A stretch of DNA of 64,000 nucleotides from Endozoicomonas sp. SCSIO W0465 (GCF_023716865.1 NZ_CP092417.1:4194001-4258000), one strand, 5' to 3'; shown: positions 18,503 to 28,295, counted from the first letter of the stretch. Numbers and translations: made by a program. The notes: generated by a model from the sequence alone, not told the origin.

Positions 18503-19840
18503 TTATGCTGCTTCTGAATTATCCGGTATTAACTGGTCGATCAGATCGCGAAAATTGAACTCATATTTTTGCTTATATCTGTTCCAGCCCTTGCGAATAG
18601 AGAACCTCGGAATAATTCCTGAAAGAGCAATTTTCATCATGCCTGCAGTGGTTGTATCCGGGCTTCTCCAGGGTATCCGAGAAATATTCAGACATGCCTG
18701 ATTTTTACAAACGGTTAATAACTGCAATAATGCATAGCCTGCCATTTTCAAATGCATCCATCGAAGCAGTGTTCGCAATTTCTGCTGCCATAAATGGCAA
18801 CAGCCAAAAGCATGTTTGAGTTGGTGAAACATTGGCTCTACCGGCCATCTCCGGGAATAGGCACGAAGCACCTCCAGTCCCTCAAGTTCCGGATTGGTCG
18901 AGATGAATATTCTGCTTTCGGTCAGACCTTTGTCATTTTCAAAGCGACTCCAGACGACGCGTACTTCACGACCTTTAAGGAATCTGGCGCGACAGATCAG
19001 GGTACGATAACGTATTTTGCGAAATTTGCCGTACATCCATACTGTTGCTTTTTCTTCCGGCAGTTTCTTAACCTGTTCTGTCGTCATCTTGATGCCGTAC
19101 TTTTTTGGGCGCCCTCGCTTCTTTACGGTGGGTGCTGGCGGCAAAGCATAGAGGGCCCGATTTGAAGGTATCTGACCAACAACTTCTATGTTCATTTCCA
19201 GAGCTGGCTTTATCAGTGTCCAGTTCATATACCAGCAATCGGTTAGCAGGCGTAGCACTCGATCCTTCACTTCATTGCGTACCACCCTGAGCATGGCCAC
19301 GGCAATTTTCAGTTTGCTGGTGTTACCTGAAGCTGGTGTCGGAAATGAGATCACCGGTATGGCGGTAAATACTTCATCTGCAGCCCGCTCAAATATGATG
19401 GCCAGGGAAACCCAACACTGCCCCCAGATGTACGTCGGCCGATTGCGTTTCTTGCTGTGTTGATGATGTGTACGACAAGCAGGGGCTTTGTCGGAAAACC
19501 GTTCGATTACCCAGTCATCAAGCCCCAGGACCACAGGTTGATTCTCAGGAGCTTTGGAGCAGACCAGACGGATCAAGTGGCGTGCCAAGTTCTTCCATTG
19601 CCACTTGCCCTGAGATAGCCAGTGGTGGTAGCTGCTCCACACACAATGAAAATCAATTGTTAACAACGCCTGTGTAACAAAGCCGTCGGCTGAAAGCATG
19701 CAACCGAACAGCAGTTCGCAGAACGTTGGTACTGCAGTTGATGATAGCGCTCCAGCAAGAAAGGTTGTATATGAAGCGAGCTCCCTGAGGATTACTTGAT
19801 GATCTGAAGTGAGCATGGCAACCATCTCGAATTTCGTCAT
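18503..19840 (-). CDS. IS4-superfamily transposase, copy A
   Basis: 445 residues, identical in protein sequence to the transposase at 44367-45704. A DDE enzyme: VLGLDDWVIERFSDKAP (first Asp region), LLTDCWYMNW (second Asp) and YSRRWPVEPMFHQLKHAFG (Glu). The 10-bp target duplication of its element fits the IS4 family. The ISNCY/IS1182-like insertion duplicated TAGTTA, which overlaps the TAA stop, so the coding sequence itself is intact although the element's end beyond it is displaced by 1.7 kb. Confidence 0.9.
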   Translation of the reverse strand: MTKFEMVAMLTSDHQVILRELASYTTFLAGALSSTAVPTFCELLFGCMLSADGFVTQALLTIDFHCVWSSYHHWLSQGKWQWKNLARHLIRLVCSKAPENQPVVLGLDDWVIERFSDKAPACRTHHQHSKKRNRPTYIWGQCWVSLAIIFERAADEVFTAIPVISFPTPASGNTSKLKIAVAMLRVVRNEVKDRVLRLLTDCWYMNWTLIKPALEMNIEVVGQIPSNRALYALPPAPTVKKRGRPKKYGIKMTTEQVKKLPEEKATVWMYGKFRKIRYRTLICRARFLKGREVRVVWSRFENDKGLTESRIFISTNPELEGLEVLRAYSRRWPVEPMFHQLKHAFGCCHLWQQKLRTLLRWMHLKMAGYALLQLLTVCKNQACLNISRIPWRSPDTTTAGMMKIALSGIIPRFSIRKGWNRYKQKYEFNFRDLIDQLIPDNSEAA

Positions 19841-20187
19841 TGGGGATGGTTGCTTTTAGCAGATTATGCGCCGGAACTATTGTGCTCTTAAAACTCTAAA
19901 GTCGAGATATTACTAATGTATCCAAGAGATATCCATTTCACTTAATGGATTGACCCTTGCAGGGCCGCTTAGAAAAATGAACTTGTTTTTATTTTGCTGG
20001 TCAATATATGAGGACTGGGAGTTATTAAGGCTAAATTGCATTTTATCCAATCTATTTTGCTGTAAATTCAGGCGTGATTAGTGGACATTTTTTCCTGCCA
20101 GTCAAGATGAGCGCATTATCTGCTGAGTTAGTCTTAAGTAAGCCCTAATACCACAAAACTCCTAACAATAATGAGGAAATTAAAAAA

Positions 20188-21024
20188 ATGCATGGAAATA
20201 ATGATGTATCAATTAATAATGCAGTTTTCACTGCTTTTAAATTAATGGTGGATAACCTTTCCCATGAGGAAGGCTCTGTAGTTGCAGTTAAAGTGGAAAA
20301 TTATCTGAAGGGGAAATTCCCCAACGCTGTTGGCACCGGCACAGAAAATCCGGTTTGTGAAAGACAAGCATCCATTTGTCCGCAAGAAAATCAAATTCAA
20401 AGAATCATGGAGAAAAGTAATTGTTTTAATCTGGCAGTTGATTTGAACAATATGATTAAAGCATTTAATAGCATTCATTCTCGTTTTAAAATGTGTGATG
20501 GCAATCCTCTTGCCAAACAATTTGCAAAAGAAATGTGTAAATTTGGTGCGGATATTAATTCAGAGCATGTAGTAACAGATTCTTGGGGTTATGAAAAACC
20601 GGAACTGTCGAAACGAAATATCCAGTGGAAGGCAGCTATTAAGATCCTGTGTGAAGAGTGTATCGATTCCAGATTCAGCGATATGTCAAATACGAGTCTG
20701 GCGATTGCAGAGGGTGGAGACAGTGAGGGTGTAGACGGTAAGTTAAATCGATTTCTTGATAAACTTTGCCAGATACGTCCGGATAAATCCATCTCGATTA
20801 ATTACTTAAAGTATGCGATTCAAAAAAACTATTATGACCAACGGTCTGAGGCAAGTCTGAGCAGACTGGTACTGAAGGAATTCATAGGCAGTGGGGATGC
20901 AAAAATATTCGCTGATACACTACAATCATTGCTGGATTTTCATGATTTTGTGCCAGAGAATGCTTTAGCTGGCATTACACCTCAGCAAGCTTCCTCAATT
21001 CAAGCGGCGGCTGCAGCGAAATAA
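20188..21024 (+). CDS. Unknown AT-rich protein, 278 residues
   Basis: No family recognised. A good ribosome-binding site (GAGGAAAT) precedes the ATG. There is no signal peptide or transmembrane helix; the protein is mixed charged and probably helical. It contains several cysteines (CERQASICPQ, CEECIDS) and ends in an alanine-rich tail (QQASSIQAAAAAK). Base composition is clearly more AT-rich than the housekeeping genes, suggesting acquisition by transfer. It lies between an IS copy and the 1646-residue gene on the same strand, with a 510-bp gap containing an inverted repeat, so co-transcription is doubtful. A role as a small effector or accessory protein is conceivable but not shown by the sequence. 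Confidence 0.7.
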   Translation: MHGNNDVSINNAVFTAFKLMVDNLSHEEGSVVAVKVENYLKGKFPNAVGTGTENPVCERQASICPQENQIQRIMEKSNCFNLAVDLNNMIKAFNSIHSRFKMCDGNPLAKQFAKEMCKFGADINSEHVVTDSWGYEKPELSKRNIQWKAAIKILCEECIDSRFSDMSNTSLAIAEGGDSEGVDGKLNRFLDKLCQIRPDKSISINYLKYAIQKNYYDQRSEASLSRLVLKEFIGSGDAKIFADTLQSLLDFHDFVPENALAGITPQQASSIQAAAAAK

Positions 21025-21042
21025 TTTCTCATTTCTTTACAT

Positions 21043-21092
21043 CTTGAGCGCAGTCGAAGAGGCGGATGGAGCTCCAAGGCTTCGACCGCTCA
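21043..21092. repeat. Imperfect inverted repeat after the 278-residue gene
   Basis: CTTGAGCGCAGTCGAAG and GCTTCGACCGCTCAG can pair around a 19-nt loop. It may act as a terminator or be a dispersed palindromic element. The remaining about 440 bp up to 21535 show no supportable gene. Confidence 0.55.
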
Positions 21093-21534
21093 GCCCGGAC
21101 GGAGTTCAGAGCTTCAGAATTCTGAGAAGTTATAAATTATGAGTATTCTTGCTGATAAAAGTTCCTCTCTAAACACAACCCACTCAGTATTTATATCAGG
21201 GTTGATTAAACGAAATAGCATACTCTGACAGCTTTGACGGACAGGTAGCAGCAACGCCTGCCTGCTCTGTTGAGGAAACTCTGGGCAGCTCCCGCCCTTT
21301 GATTCGAATAATAATCTATTACTGCAACTGAACAAACGTGCAACCATATCATTTCCACCAAAAGCAGTAGACCGTGGACTTTTCAGGCTGATGTATAAGC
21401 TCTGCACTTGCGGTTTCAACCGCCAATAATGGCAGGGAATGGAACTAACTATGCGATAAACAATCTAAAGATGCGTTAATTCATTTTTATCATGTACATC
21501 TGTTCTGCATGGACAGCCAGGAGAGGCATCAAAC

Positions 21535-24500
21535 ATGGACCCGATCGGAATCAAGTCTGTAGATGGAACCAATAAAACGTCTTTTGAAGATTGTGCTGGT
21601 TTAACTGGCCAGTCTGTTATGACAGTCACTGCTTTTGCCAGAGAAGTTGGTAGTAATGAGGATGTCATGATGCCAGGTATTGCTACTTTGAAGCGATCTT
21701 TGCCAGTCAACCCTGATTTCAACGGCAAGCCCGGGCATAAGCTAGAAGCTATTAAAATCACCAAATCAGCACAGGCAACGGGGACCTTTGAGCCTGCAAA
21801 AAAGAAGCTGAAAATCACTAAAGTCGCAACTGAATTGCCCAACTTGCGGGTAATTGATCGATCATTGATCGAATCTACTAAGGTGGTGAAAACTGCCTTG
21901 CTTCAGAACTATCTCCCATCAGGTTTTGCGCCTCACGATCAGGCCATTGCCCGGCCTGTCCATGGTCTCCAGCACAGTTGTCGAACGGCGATCTGGGCAT
22001 TATGCCTATTGCAGCTGCGTAAACAGCAGAACGATCCCCAGGCGCTGGCCTTCCCCGACCACATGGTACCACTGCTGATCAAAGCCTGCCTGTTTCATGA
22101 CACTGGCCGTGAAGGCGATGGGGAAGACACGGTGGAGTGGGAACAGGCCAGTGGTGACAACCTGAGTGAACACCTGCGCAACTGTGGCACGGAGCAGTCC
22201 CTGGCCTGGCAGTGTGGTGAAGCGATTCGCCACAAGGATAACCCCAGAAGCTGCCAGCATCTACCAGAGGCAATACAGACCCTGCGCAGTCTCCTCCACG
22301 ATGCGGATACACTGGATGTTATGCGGGTAAGACCCCGCTTTTATATGGACCGGCTGGAGTGTTTTGCCGGCTGTCAGGATGATAACCATCGGCAAGACTG
22401 GCGCAAGCTGGCCAAAGAGGCCTGCCGGGTGATTGCCGGGCAGGGTGACCTTTGGTATCCAATAGATTTACTGGATAGTGACGCAAACCGCGAACATTTC
22501 TTCCGCATCGGTACCGCCAGCTGTTGTGAGCACACTAAAAAGCAGTGGGAGCATCATCCTTCACCATTCAGTTATCAGCTTTTTAGCATAGCCAGGCAGT
22601 CCGCTGTTATCCGGGGGTTAATCACGCCCTTTACCGAACACTTGACAGAACCATCGGAACCGGCCTTCTCCCTGGCAAAACTGGTCCCGCACAGTGCGGG
22701 TATGGAAGGATGCCAGGGTAGCTGGCAGACGGGGCTGTATAACGACCCCGTTACCCAACAGGTTTATTACCTCAAACAGACGAGCTGTGAGTTAAGTGCG
22801 CAAAACCAGCTACTGATGGCCAGGCTCGCCCGGCTGCTGGGCATCACCGTACCCGAAAGCTTTATCCATCAGGAACAGGGTTGCTTTTATGTGGTCAGCC
22901 ATGTCCCCGTCAAATGGCAGGGTAAGCTCAAAGGCGGGGAGGAAGCGCTACGCTCTTTGTCTTCGGAGCAGTGGGCCAGATTATTGCTGGTTAATGTCAT
23001 TGTCGGCAATGAAAATATGGTTAACAGCGCCTGGGAGGGCATTGAACTGACCCCGGAAGGGGAGCCGGTAATGTTCCACTGGGATTGTGCCGGGCTGGCT
23101 ACTCGCTACCCCTGTTCTGACAAACCGGAGCCTGCGCCCGAAGCGGATGATTTTTCCTCCATGCCCGTGCTGCTAAAAAAACTGCGGGACCCGCTGGCTC
23201 CACCAATGAACTCCTTCCCGATTGACAACCCCTGCATCGATATTCTTGCGCAATTGGATGATGACTTTTTGGGCCATACCCTGAAAAAAATCCTGCGCCA
23301 GGTTGACTGGCAAGCCCTGAACCGACTCATTGAACACAGCGGTTTTCTGCCCGGTGACCGCAGCTGGTTACGGCAGACCGTTCATGACCGTATTGCCTGG
23401 CTTACCACCCGCCTGCCCAACAGCCTGGAGGCGGGTGAGCGGGTCTCCATGGCGGAATACAAGGCGATAGAGGCGGCGGGTATCCGGGGCGGTTGGCTGC
23501 CGGTCAAAGGTCGGGATATCCAGGGCGACCAGATCTGCGTTAACCAGTTACTGGATGCCGATGGTCAACCCATCACCCGGATGTCTCTCAAGCTGTCCCG
23601 GGAGGCTGGCAACCAACTGGCCGATAACCTGGCTCTGGAACGGGGATTGCACCATCTGGCCAGGAGGGTTAAATATACCAACATGACCCTGAACACCCTG
23701 AACGACGATTACCGCGACTGGCGCGGTGACCTGACCACCCTGGCCTCTCAGTGCAACGGCATGGCAGCGCAGTTAACCCGCGATAAAGAAAGATGGCACA
23801 AAGGTGATCACCCTGTTATTGATCTGACCGTGATGACCCTGCAGGATATTGTTAAAAAGTGCCGGACGTCGCTAGCCACTGACCTGCCGTCTATTGAAGA
23901 ATTACCAACCATTAATCCCACCCTGCCTGCTCCTGGTTTTCCCGCGCGAGTCAGTTCAAGATTGGGTGAAGAGGTTGAAGCAAAAGTACATTTGGCTGAA
24001 TTCAGCCACGGTTTTGCCAGGCTGACCGGCCAGAGTGTCAATTATTTGAATCCGCAACACCTTAAAGCTTCCTACCTGGCTGACTCACCGATACAAGGGG
24101 TTGAGCTCGAAACGGCCACTGTAAAGACTGGCAGTATTCTGTTTTTTCCTCCCAAGCTGCCTTATGCCCTTACCTTTGAACATCAACTGATCATCACCCT
24201 TCCCGGTCACAGTAAAGCAGTGGTTGAGGCATTGTTCAATGAACTGTCAGGGCTGGGCATTGAGGGGGGGCGACCCAATGCCGGCGACCTTGAAGAGCAA
24301 TGGCTGGACGCCCTGGCCGACTATCACGGTTGCCTGGGGGATATGAACCTTGCCGTGGCTGCGGATATCAATACTCCGGTAAATACCAGCAAAAAGAAGT
24401 TTTTAAAAACGCTTCTGAACCTCAGTGACGATGACCCATTCGATTGGGAGGTCCATTGTCGTATTCGCACAGGACGCCTGGTGCATTACCTTCCCGGGTT

Positions 24501-26475
24501 GCCCCATAACATTAGGACAAATCCAGCTCAACGGTTCTGCCCCGGGCACAATATAAACTTTATTCCCGACCAGGACCGGGACAGTACACAGGTTCTGATC
24601 AATAGTTTGAAAAATGAAGCGGCTCTGAGCTCTTTTGAGCGACGTTCTCAGATGGGGGTGGAGCCTTCTGGAAACATCGTAGGTATGGAATACAGAATGA
24701 ATTACGACACTCAATGTGTATTTTCCCGACTTATGGTGAACAATCAGATGGAGTGCGAGAGAGAATATGCAGGGCCCATTGCTATGGTGTTTAAACCTGA
24801 AGCACTCGGTCGTCTGGATGGCAGTATTTTTCCAGATCTCGAGCATCTTTTTGAGTTATGCCCCGAAGTGGATGCCCACACGCGCAATCAGAAAATCATT
24901 GCGCAATCAGCGCAGGATTACCACAGAGTGATTGAGGGAAATGAGAAACAGGAGATTCGTTTCTTGAATCCTCTTTCCTTGCTTGATGAGTTGGATAAAT
25001 TCAAGATCAGTTCCCCCAAAGATCAGCAACTTCTGTTGCATACACTGAGTAAGCGCTATAGCCACTGGCCGAACGGACGCCCATTGGAACAGCTTTTTCC
25101 GCACTCCTGGTCATTCCGTTTCTATGAATTAACCGATGAATACAGCAAGGTTGATAAAAACATCAAAAAACTCGTCAGCCTTTGTGGTGAAAAGAACATT
25201 CAATTTCTATTTGAGAAAAACCCACAACTGTTCGAGGGAAAGCTGAATTCACTGGATGGTTTGAAGCTCAAGGGGTTGCAATATAGAATAAAGGGTTTTG
25301 ATCTCAGCGACTGCTCAATGAATGGTACAGTGTTGGAACGCGTTTCATTCAAAAATTGTAAACTCAATGTAGAGTTGTTATGTAACGCCACTATTGACAA
25401 TGTTTTTTTCACTTATTGTTCTTTTGAAGGCCAGCGGTTTCCATCATCGGTATTAGATACTATTCGCTTTTGCCCTGAAAATGACCTTGATGGCACAATA
25501 TTTGACAGTACACGTCGACTTTCCCGAATCATATATCAGTCATGCATTAATCAGCAGAATGAGTTCAACCTGGCACAATGGCTTAGGGTGATGGAGAAAT
25601 CTCATTATCTGCGCTACTCCAAGACACCTTTGGATGATTTAACCCGAGATATTCTGTCCAAAAATATTGAAGAAATCATCAGGACTTATCCACATCTACT
25701 TTGTAAGATAGTTAATGGACTCTTTGGTATTAGATTGACAAATATTGGCAATGCAATAAGTTTTGTCAGAAACAATCCGGAATTTTATGATCACAAAATC
25801 AAAGATTTCAGAGATTTATATCTTGATTTCAGAACCATCTTTCTGCAAGAAGGAAGATATCCGGGGCAACAAGGTAATCCATTTGAAAGGTTATTTAATC
25901 TCAGTTACCGCGTGCACAAGGATTTTCCCCGGGAAGCGGTTGTGGCGTTGATTTTAAATGTTATGAACCTTGTTATGTTCCCGCAACCCGATAATCACTA
26001 CATAGATTTCGGGGTCAATAGCAACAACGAGGATAAACATGACGATTGCGGCAAGACGGATTCGGATACAAAAGATAATTCAACAGCATGCCCTGAATCG
26101 GATGAACTGGCTCTGAATAATATGAAAACTTACAGAGCTTATTTTTATAGAGAATTCCTGAAAGAGCTCCGGGATTATGTGCATAAATTCTGGGGAGAAT
26201 GCTCAGAAGAAGGCAAGTTAACCATAGCCAGACACTGTTTGAGTCATCATAATGTAGCTGTTAGCCACTTGACCACAGTGGAGTTTATGAAATTTCTGGC
26301 GGAAAACGACACAGAGAAAAATTGGCTGGATGACTTTACCGCTAACATGGAAAAACATAAAAACAACCAGCATCAGTGCAACCTGTTGCTTAAGGAACAT
26401 TTTGGACCAAAAGCTTGTGACAGGACAGTGATTGATGCCTCTCTGCCAATATCGACGTTGACTGAAGTCCGGTAG
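21535..26475 (+). CDS. Giant multidomain effector-like protein with a SidE/HD-type phosphodiesterase-like region
   Basis: 1646 residues, no signal peptide. Residues about 85-97 are a lysine-rich patch (AKKKLKITK). Residues about 140-330 look like an HD-fold phosphodiesterase of the type in Legionella SidE/Dup proteins: RPVHGLQHS (H143, H147), LFHDTGREGDG (H188, D189), AIRHKD (H233) and LLHDADTLDVMR (H255, D256). Residues about 400-530 have a kinase-like arrangement recalling HipA/PI4K folds: VYYLKQ (possible ATP lysine), LVNVIVGNENMVNSAW (catalytic-loop-like) and FHWDCAGL (metal Asp). About 1238-1321 is a run of pentapeptide-like repeats. I see no mono-ADP-ribosyltransferase signature. The middle third is visibly richer in G+C than the ends. 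The family resemblance is mine from memory; the substrate is unknown. Confidence 0.7.
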   Translation: MDPIGIKSVDGTNKTSFEDCAGLTGQSVMTVTAFAREVGSNEDVMMPGIATLKRSLPVNPDFNGKPGHKLEAIKITKSAQATGTFEPAKKKLKITKVATELPNLRVIDRSLIESTKVVKTALLQNYLPSGFAPHDQAIARPVHGLQHSCRTAIWALCLLQLRKQQNDPQALAFPDHMVPLLIKACLFHDTGREGDGEDTVEWEQASGDNLSEHLRNCGTEQSLAWQCGEAIRHKDNPRSCQHLPEAIQTLRSLLHDADTLDVMRVRPRFYMDRLECFAGCQDDNHRQDWRKLAKEACRVIAGQGDLWYPIDLLDSDANREHFFRIGTASCCEHTKKQWEHHPSPFSYQLFSIARQSAVIRGLITPFTEHLTEPSEPAFSLAKLVPHSAGMEGCQGSWQTGLYNDPVTQQVYYLKQTSCELSAQNQLLMARLARLLGITVPESFIHQEQGCFYVVSHVPVKWQGKLKGGEEALRSLSSEQWARLLLVNVIVGNENMVNSAWEGIELTPEGEPVMFHWDCAGLATRYPCSDKPEPAPEADDFSSMPVLLKKLRDPLAPPMNSFPIDNPCIDILAQLDDDFLGHTLKKILRQVDWQALNRLIEHSGFLPGDRSWLRQTVHDRIAWLTTRLPNSLEAGERVSMAEYKAIEAAGIRGGWLPVKGRDIQGDQICVNQLLDADGQPITRMSLKLSREAGNQLADNLALERGLHHLARRVKYTNMTLNTLNDDYRDWRGDLTTLASQCNGMAAQLTRDKERWHKGDHPVIDLTVMTLQDIVKKCRTSLATDLPSIEELPTINPTLPAPGFPARVSSRLGEEVEAKVHLAEFSHGFARLTGQSVNYLNPQHLKASYLADSPIQGVELETATVKTGSILFFPPKLPYALTFEHQLIITLPGHSKAVVEALFNELSGLGIEGGRPNAGDLEEQWLDALADYHGCLGDMNLAVAADINTPVNTSKKKFLKTLLNLSDDDPFDWEVHCRIRTGRLVHYLPGLPHNIRTNPAQRFCPGHNINFIPDQDRDSTQVLINSLKNEAALSSFERRSQMGVEPSGNIVGMEYRMNYDTQCVFSRLMVNNQMECEREYAGPIAMVFKPEALGRLDGSIFPDLEHLFELCPEVDAHTRNQKIIAQSAQDYHRVIEGNEKQEIRFLNPLSLLDELDKFKISSPKDQQLLLHTLSKRYSHWPNGRPLEQLFPHSWSFRFYELTDEYSKVDKNIKKLVSLCGEKNIQFLFEKNPQLFEGKLNSLDGLKLKGLQYRIKGFDLSDCSMNGTVLERVSFKNCKLNVELLCNATIDNVFFTYCSFEGQRFPSSVLDTIRFCPENDLDGTIFDSTRRLSRIIYQSCINQQNEFNLAQWLRVMEKSHYLRYSKTPLDDLTRDILSKNIEEIIRTYPHLLCKIVNGLFGIRLTNIGNAISFVRNNPEFYDHKIKDFRDLYLDFRTIFLQEGRYPGQQGNPFERLFNLSYRVHKDFPREAVVALILNVMNLVMFPQPDNHYIDFGVNSNNEDKHDDCGKTDSDTKDNSTACPESDELALNNMKTYRAYFYREFLKELRDYVHKFWGECSEEGKLTIARHCLSHHNVAVSHLTTVEFMKFLAENDTEKNWLDDFTANMEKHKNNQHQCNLLLKEHFGPKACDRTVIDASLPISTLTEVR

Positions 26476-26520
26476 AGCAGACCACTAGTGCAGCCAAGCG
26501 TTGTTATACATACACAAGCA

Positions 26521-26670
26521 CCTCGTTCCCACGGTCCCCCGTGGGAATGCATACCGGGCCTCTGTGGAACTGTGGGTCTCCATTAAACTCTCATGATTCC
26601 GGGCATAAATAGATTGTTTTGCATCTGGCAGGCTCCGGTATGCATTCCCACGCAGAGCATGGGAACGAGG
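26521..26670. repeat. MITE-like palindrome with 40-bp arms
   Basis: The left arm starts CCTCGTTCCCACGG and the right arm is its complement ending GGGAACGAGG; the two 40-bp arms match with only a few differences. Each arm also contains its own small hairpin around GTGGGAA. The 70-bp centre has no gene. Similar CCTCGTTCCCACG palindromes are widespread in gammaproteobacterial intergenic regions. Confidence 0.8.
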
Positions 26671-26816
26671 GGTCTGGCTGTATGGGTATTAGCGCTTTTT
26701 TTGCACTAGGAGGCTGACTGTTGCCTTACCGCTTCAGGAGGAAAATGGCCCTTCACTGTTTCCGATCTTTGATGATTTTGTTCCCTTTCACTATCTTGTG
26801 CATAACGAGCCTGCAA

Positions 26817-28295
26817 TTATTTTATTGCCTGCCAACCGTCCAGAGCTCTGCCCCGGGAAAATTTCAGATCAACAACCGGTTCAGGGTAATGATCCCCCAG
26901 GACAACACCCGATTGCTCCAACACACTGGACGGTGCCTCCCAGGGAGCAAACAAGAACTTATTCGGTAACCCGGAAAGCTCAGGCACATATTGCCTTATG
27001 TAATCGCCATCGGGATCAAACTTTTGCCCCTGGGTAACGGGATTAAAAATTCGGAAATAGGGGGCTGCATCCGCTCCAGAACCGGCCACCCACTGCCAGC
27101 TTGCCGAGTTGCTGGCCAGATCGGCATCCACCAGACAGTCCCAGAACCAGGCTTCCCCATGCCGCCATTGCTGTAGCAGGTTTTTGACCAGAAACGAGCC
27201 CACAATCATTCTCACCCGGTTGTGCATAAAACCGGTTTGCCACAATTCCCGCATGCCGGCATCCACAATGGGAATACCGGTCAGCCCCTTCTGCCATCGC
27301 TTGAGTATTTTCGGGTCATCCTGCCAGGGAAAACCGTCAAACTTTGGCTGAAAATTTTGCTCCGGCAGTGTTGGAAAGTGGTAAAGCAGGTAGTGCGAAA
27401 ACTCACGCCAGCCCAGCTCTGAGTGAAAACAGTCCAGATCTGTCTCCACATTGCCATCGTTTGCCGCAACAGCTGATGCGTGCCAGACCTGATTAGGAGA
27501 TACCTCACCAAAGTGCAGATGGGCAGACAGTTTTGAAATGCTCTGTCTTGCAGGAAAATCACGCCCTTCTTTATACCCATTCAGGCCTATACCCAGAAAA
27601 TCCTGAAGTTTGATTTGTGCAGCAAGCTCACCAATCCCTCTGCCCTGTTCACACCAGTGGGCATACAATTTGTGATCCCAGCGTACCGGCTTTCGCCCAC
27701 CCGGAGAGTCATGATTTTGCCCGGATACCAGACCTTCTGAGGGCAAAAGGTCCAAACCATCAAGATCATTGTTTGAGGTTTTAGCAACCCACCTGATTTT
27801 TGGAGGTACCGGCAACGGTTCACGTGGTGGCTCAGACACCAAACACCCTTTGCGATAATAGGGCGTAAATACCTTGTAGGGGGTGCCATCCTTTTTTAGC
27901 ACGGTCCACGGTTCCCAGAGCAGGGAACCATTGAAGCTTTTGACTTCCAGGCCGTCATTTCGCAGTGTTTGCTTGATGTGCTGATCCCGCTGGATCCTCC
28001 AGGGTTCATAGCAACGATTCCAGTAAACGGCATCGACCTTATATTCCTGCGCCACTTCACGGAGTACTTTCCTTGCATCCCCCTGAAGAACCAGTAACTG
28101 ACCATTGAGAGCGTCGTTCAATGCTTCAAGTGAGTGGTGCAGCCACCAGCGGCTGGCCCTGCCGGGAGCCCATTGACCGGCAGAATGATCATCCAGGATA
28201 AAGACAGGAAGCACCTGACCATTTCCAGCGGCCTCGAACAGGGAGGGGTTATCAGACAACCTGAGATCCTGACGAAACCAGTGAATAATAACCAT
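26817..28295 (-). CDS. phrB: Deoxyribodipyrimidine photolyase (cryptochrome/photolyase family)
   Basis: Light-driven repair of cyclobutane pyrimidine dimers using FAD and an antenna cofactor. 492 residues from the ATG at 28295, which has GGAG about 8 nt upstream; the open frame extends 17 codons further without such a site. N-terminal IHWFRQDLRLSDNPSL is the classic photolyase start. The FAD domain has HLHFGEVSPNQVW, GWREFSHYLLYHFP, GIPIVDAGMRELWQTGFMHN and SWQWVAGSGADAAPYFRIFNP, including the tryptophans of the electron-transfer path. It lies 54 nt downstream of an SDR gene on the same strand, likely co-transcribed. Confidence 0.95.
   Translation of the reverse strand: MVIIHWFRQDLRLSDNPSLFEAAGNGQVLPVFILDDHSAGQWAPGRASRWWLHHSLEALNDALNGQLLVLQGDARKVLREVAQEYKVDAVYWNRCYEPWRIQRDQHIKQTLRNDGLEVKSFNGSLLWEPWTVLKKDGTPYKVFTPYYRKGCLVSEPPREPLPVPPKIRWVAKTSNNDLDGLDLLPSEGLVSGQNHDSPGGRKPVRWDHKLYAHWCEQGRGIGELAAQIKLQDFLGIGLNGYKEGRDFPARQSISKLSAHLHFGEVSPNQVWHASAVAANDGNVETDLDCFHSELGWREFSHYLLYHFPTLPEQNFQPKFDGFPWQDDPKILKRWQKGLTGIPIVDAGMRELWQTGFMHNRVRMIVGSFLVKNLLQQWRHGEAWFWDCLVDADLASNSASWQWVAGSGADAAPYFRIFNPVTQGQKFDPDGDYIRQYVPELSGLPNKFLFAPWEAPSSVLEQSGVVLGDHYPEPVVDLKFSRGRALDGWQAIK

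Larger units (their letters stand above)
16672..19906 (-). mobile_element. IS4-type element, copy A, split by ISNCY/IS1182-like copy 2
   Basis: Terminal repeats are CTCGACTTTAGAGTCTGTAT (left) and, on the complement of the right end, CTCGACTTTAGAGTTTTAAG. A perfect 10-bp target duplication ATATTACTAA lies at 16662-16671 and 19907-19916. The span of 3235 bp minus the inner element and its 6-bp duplication is 1527 bp, exactly the length of copy B at 44301-45827. The inner insertion falls at the very end of the transposase gene. Confidence 0.94.
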
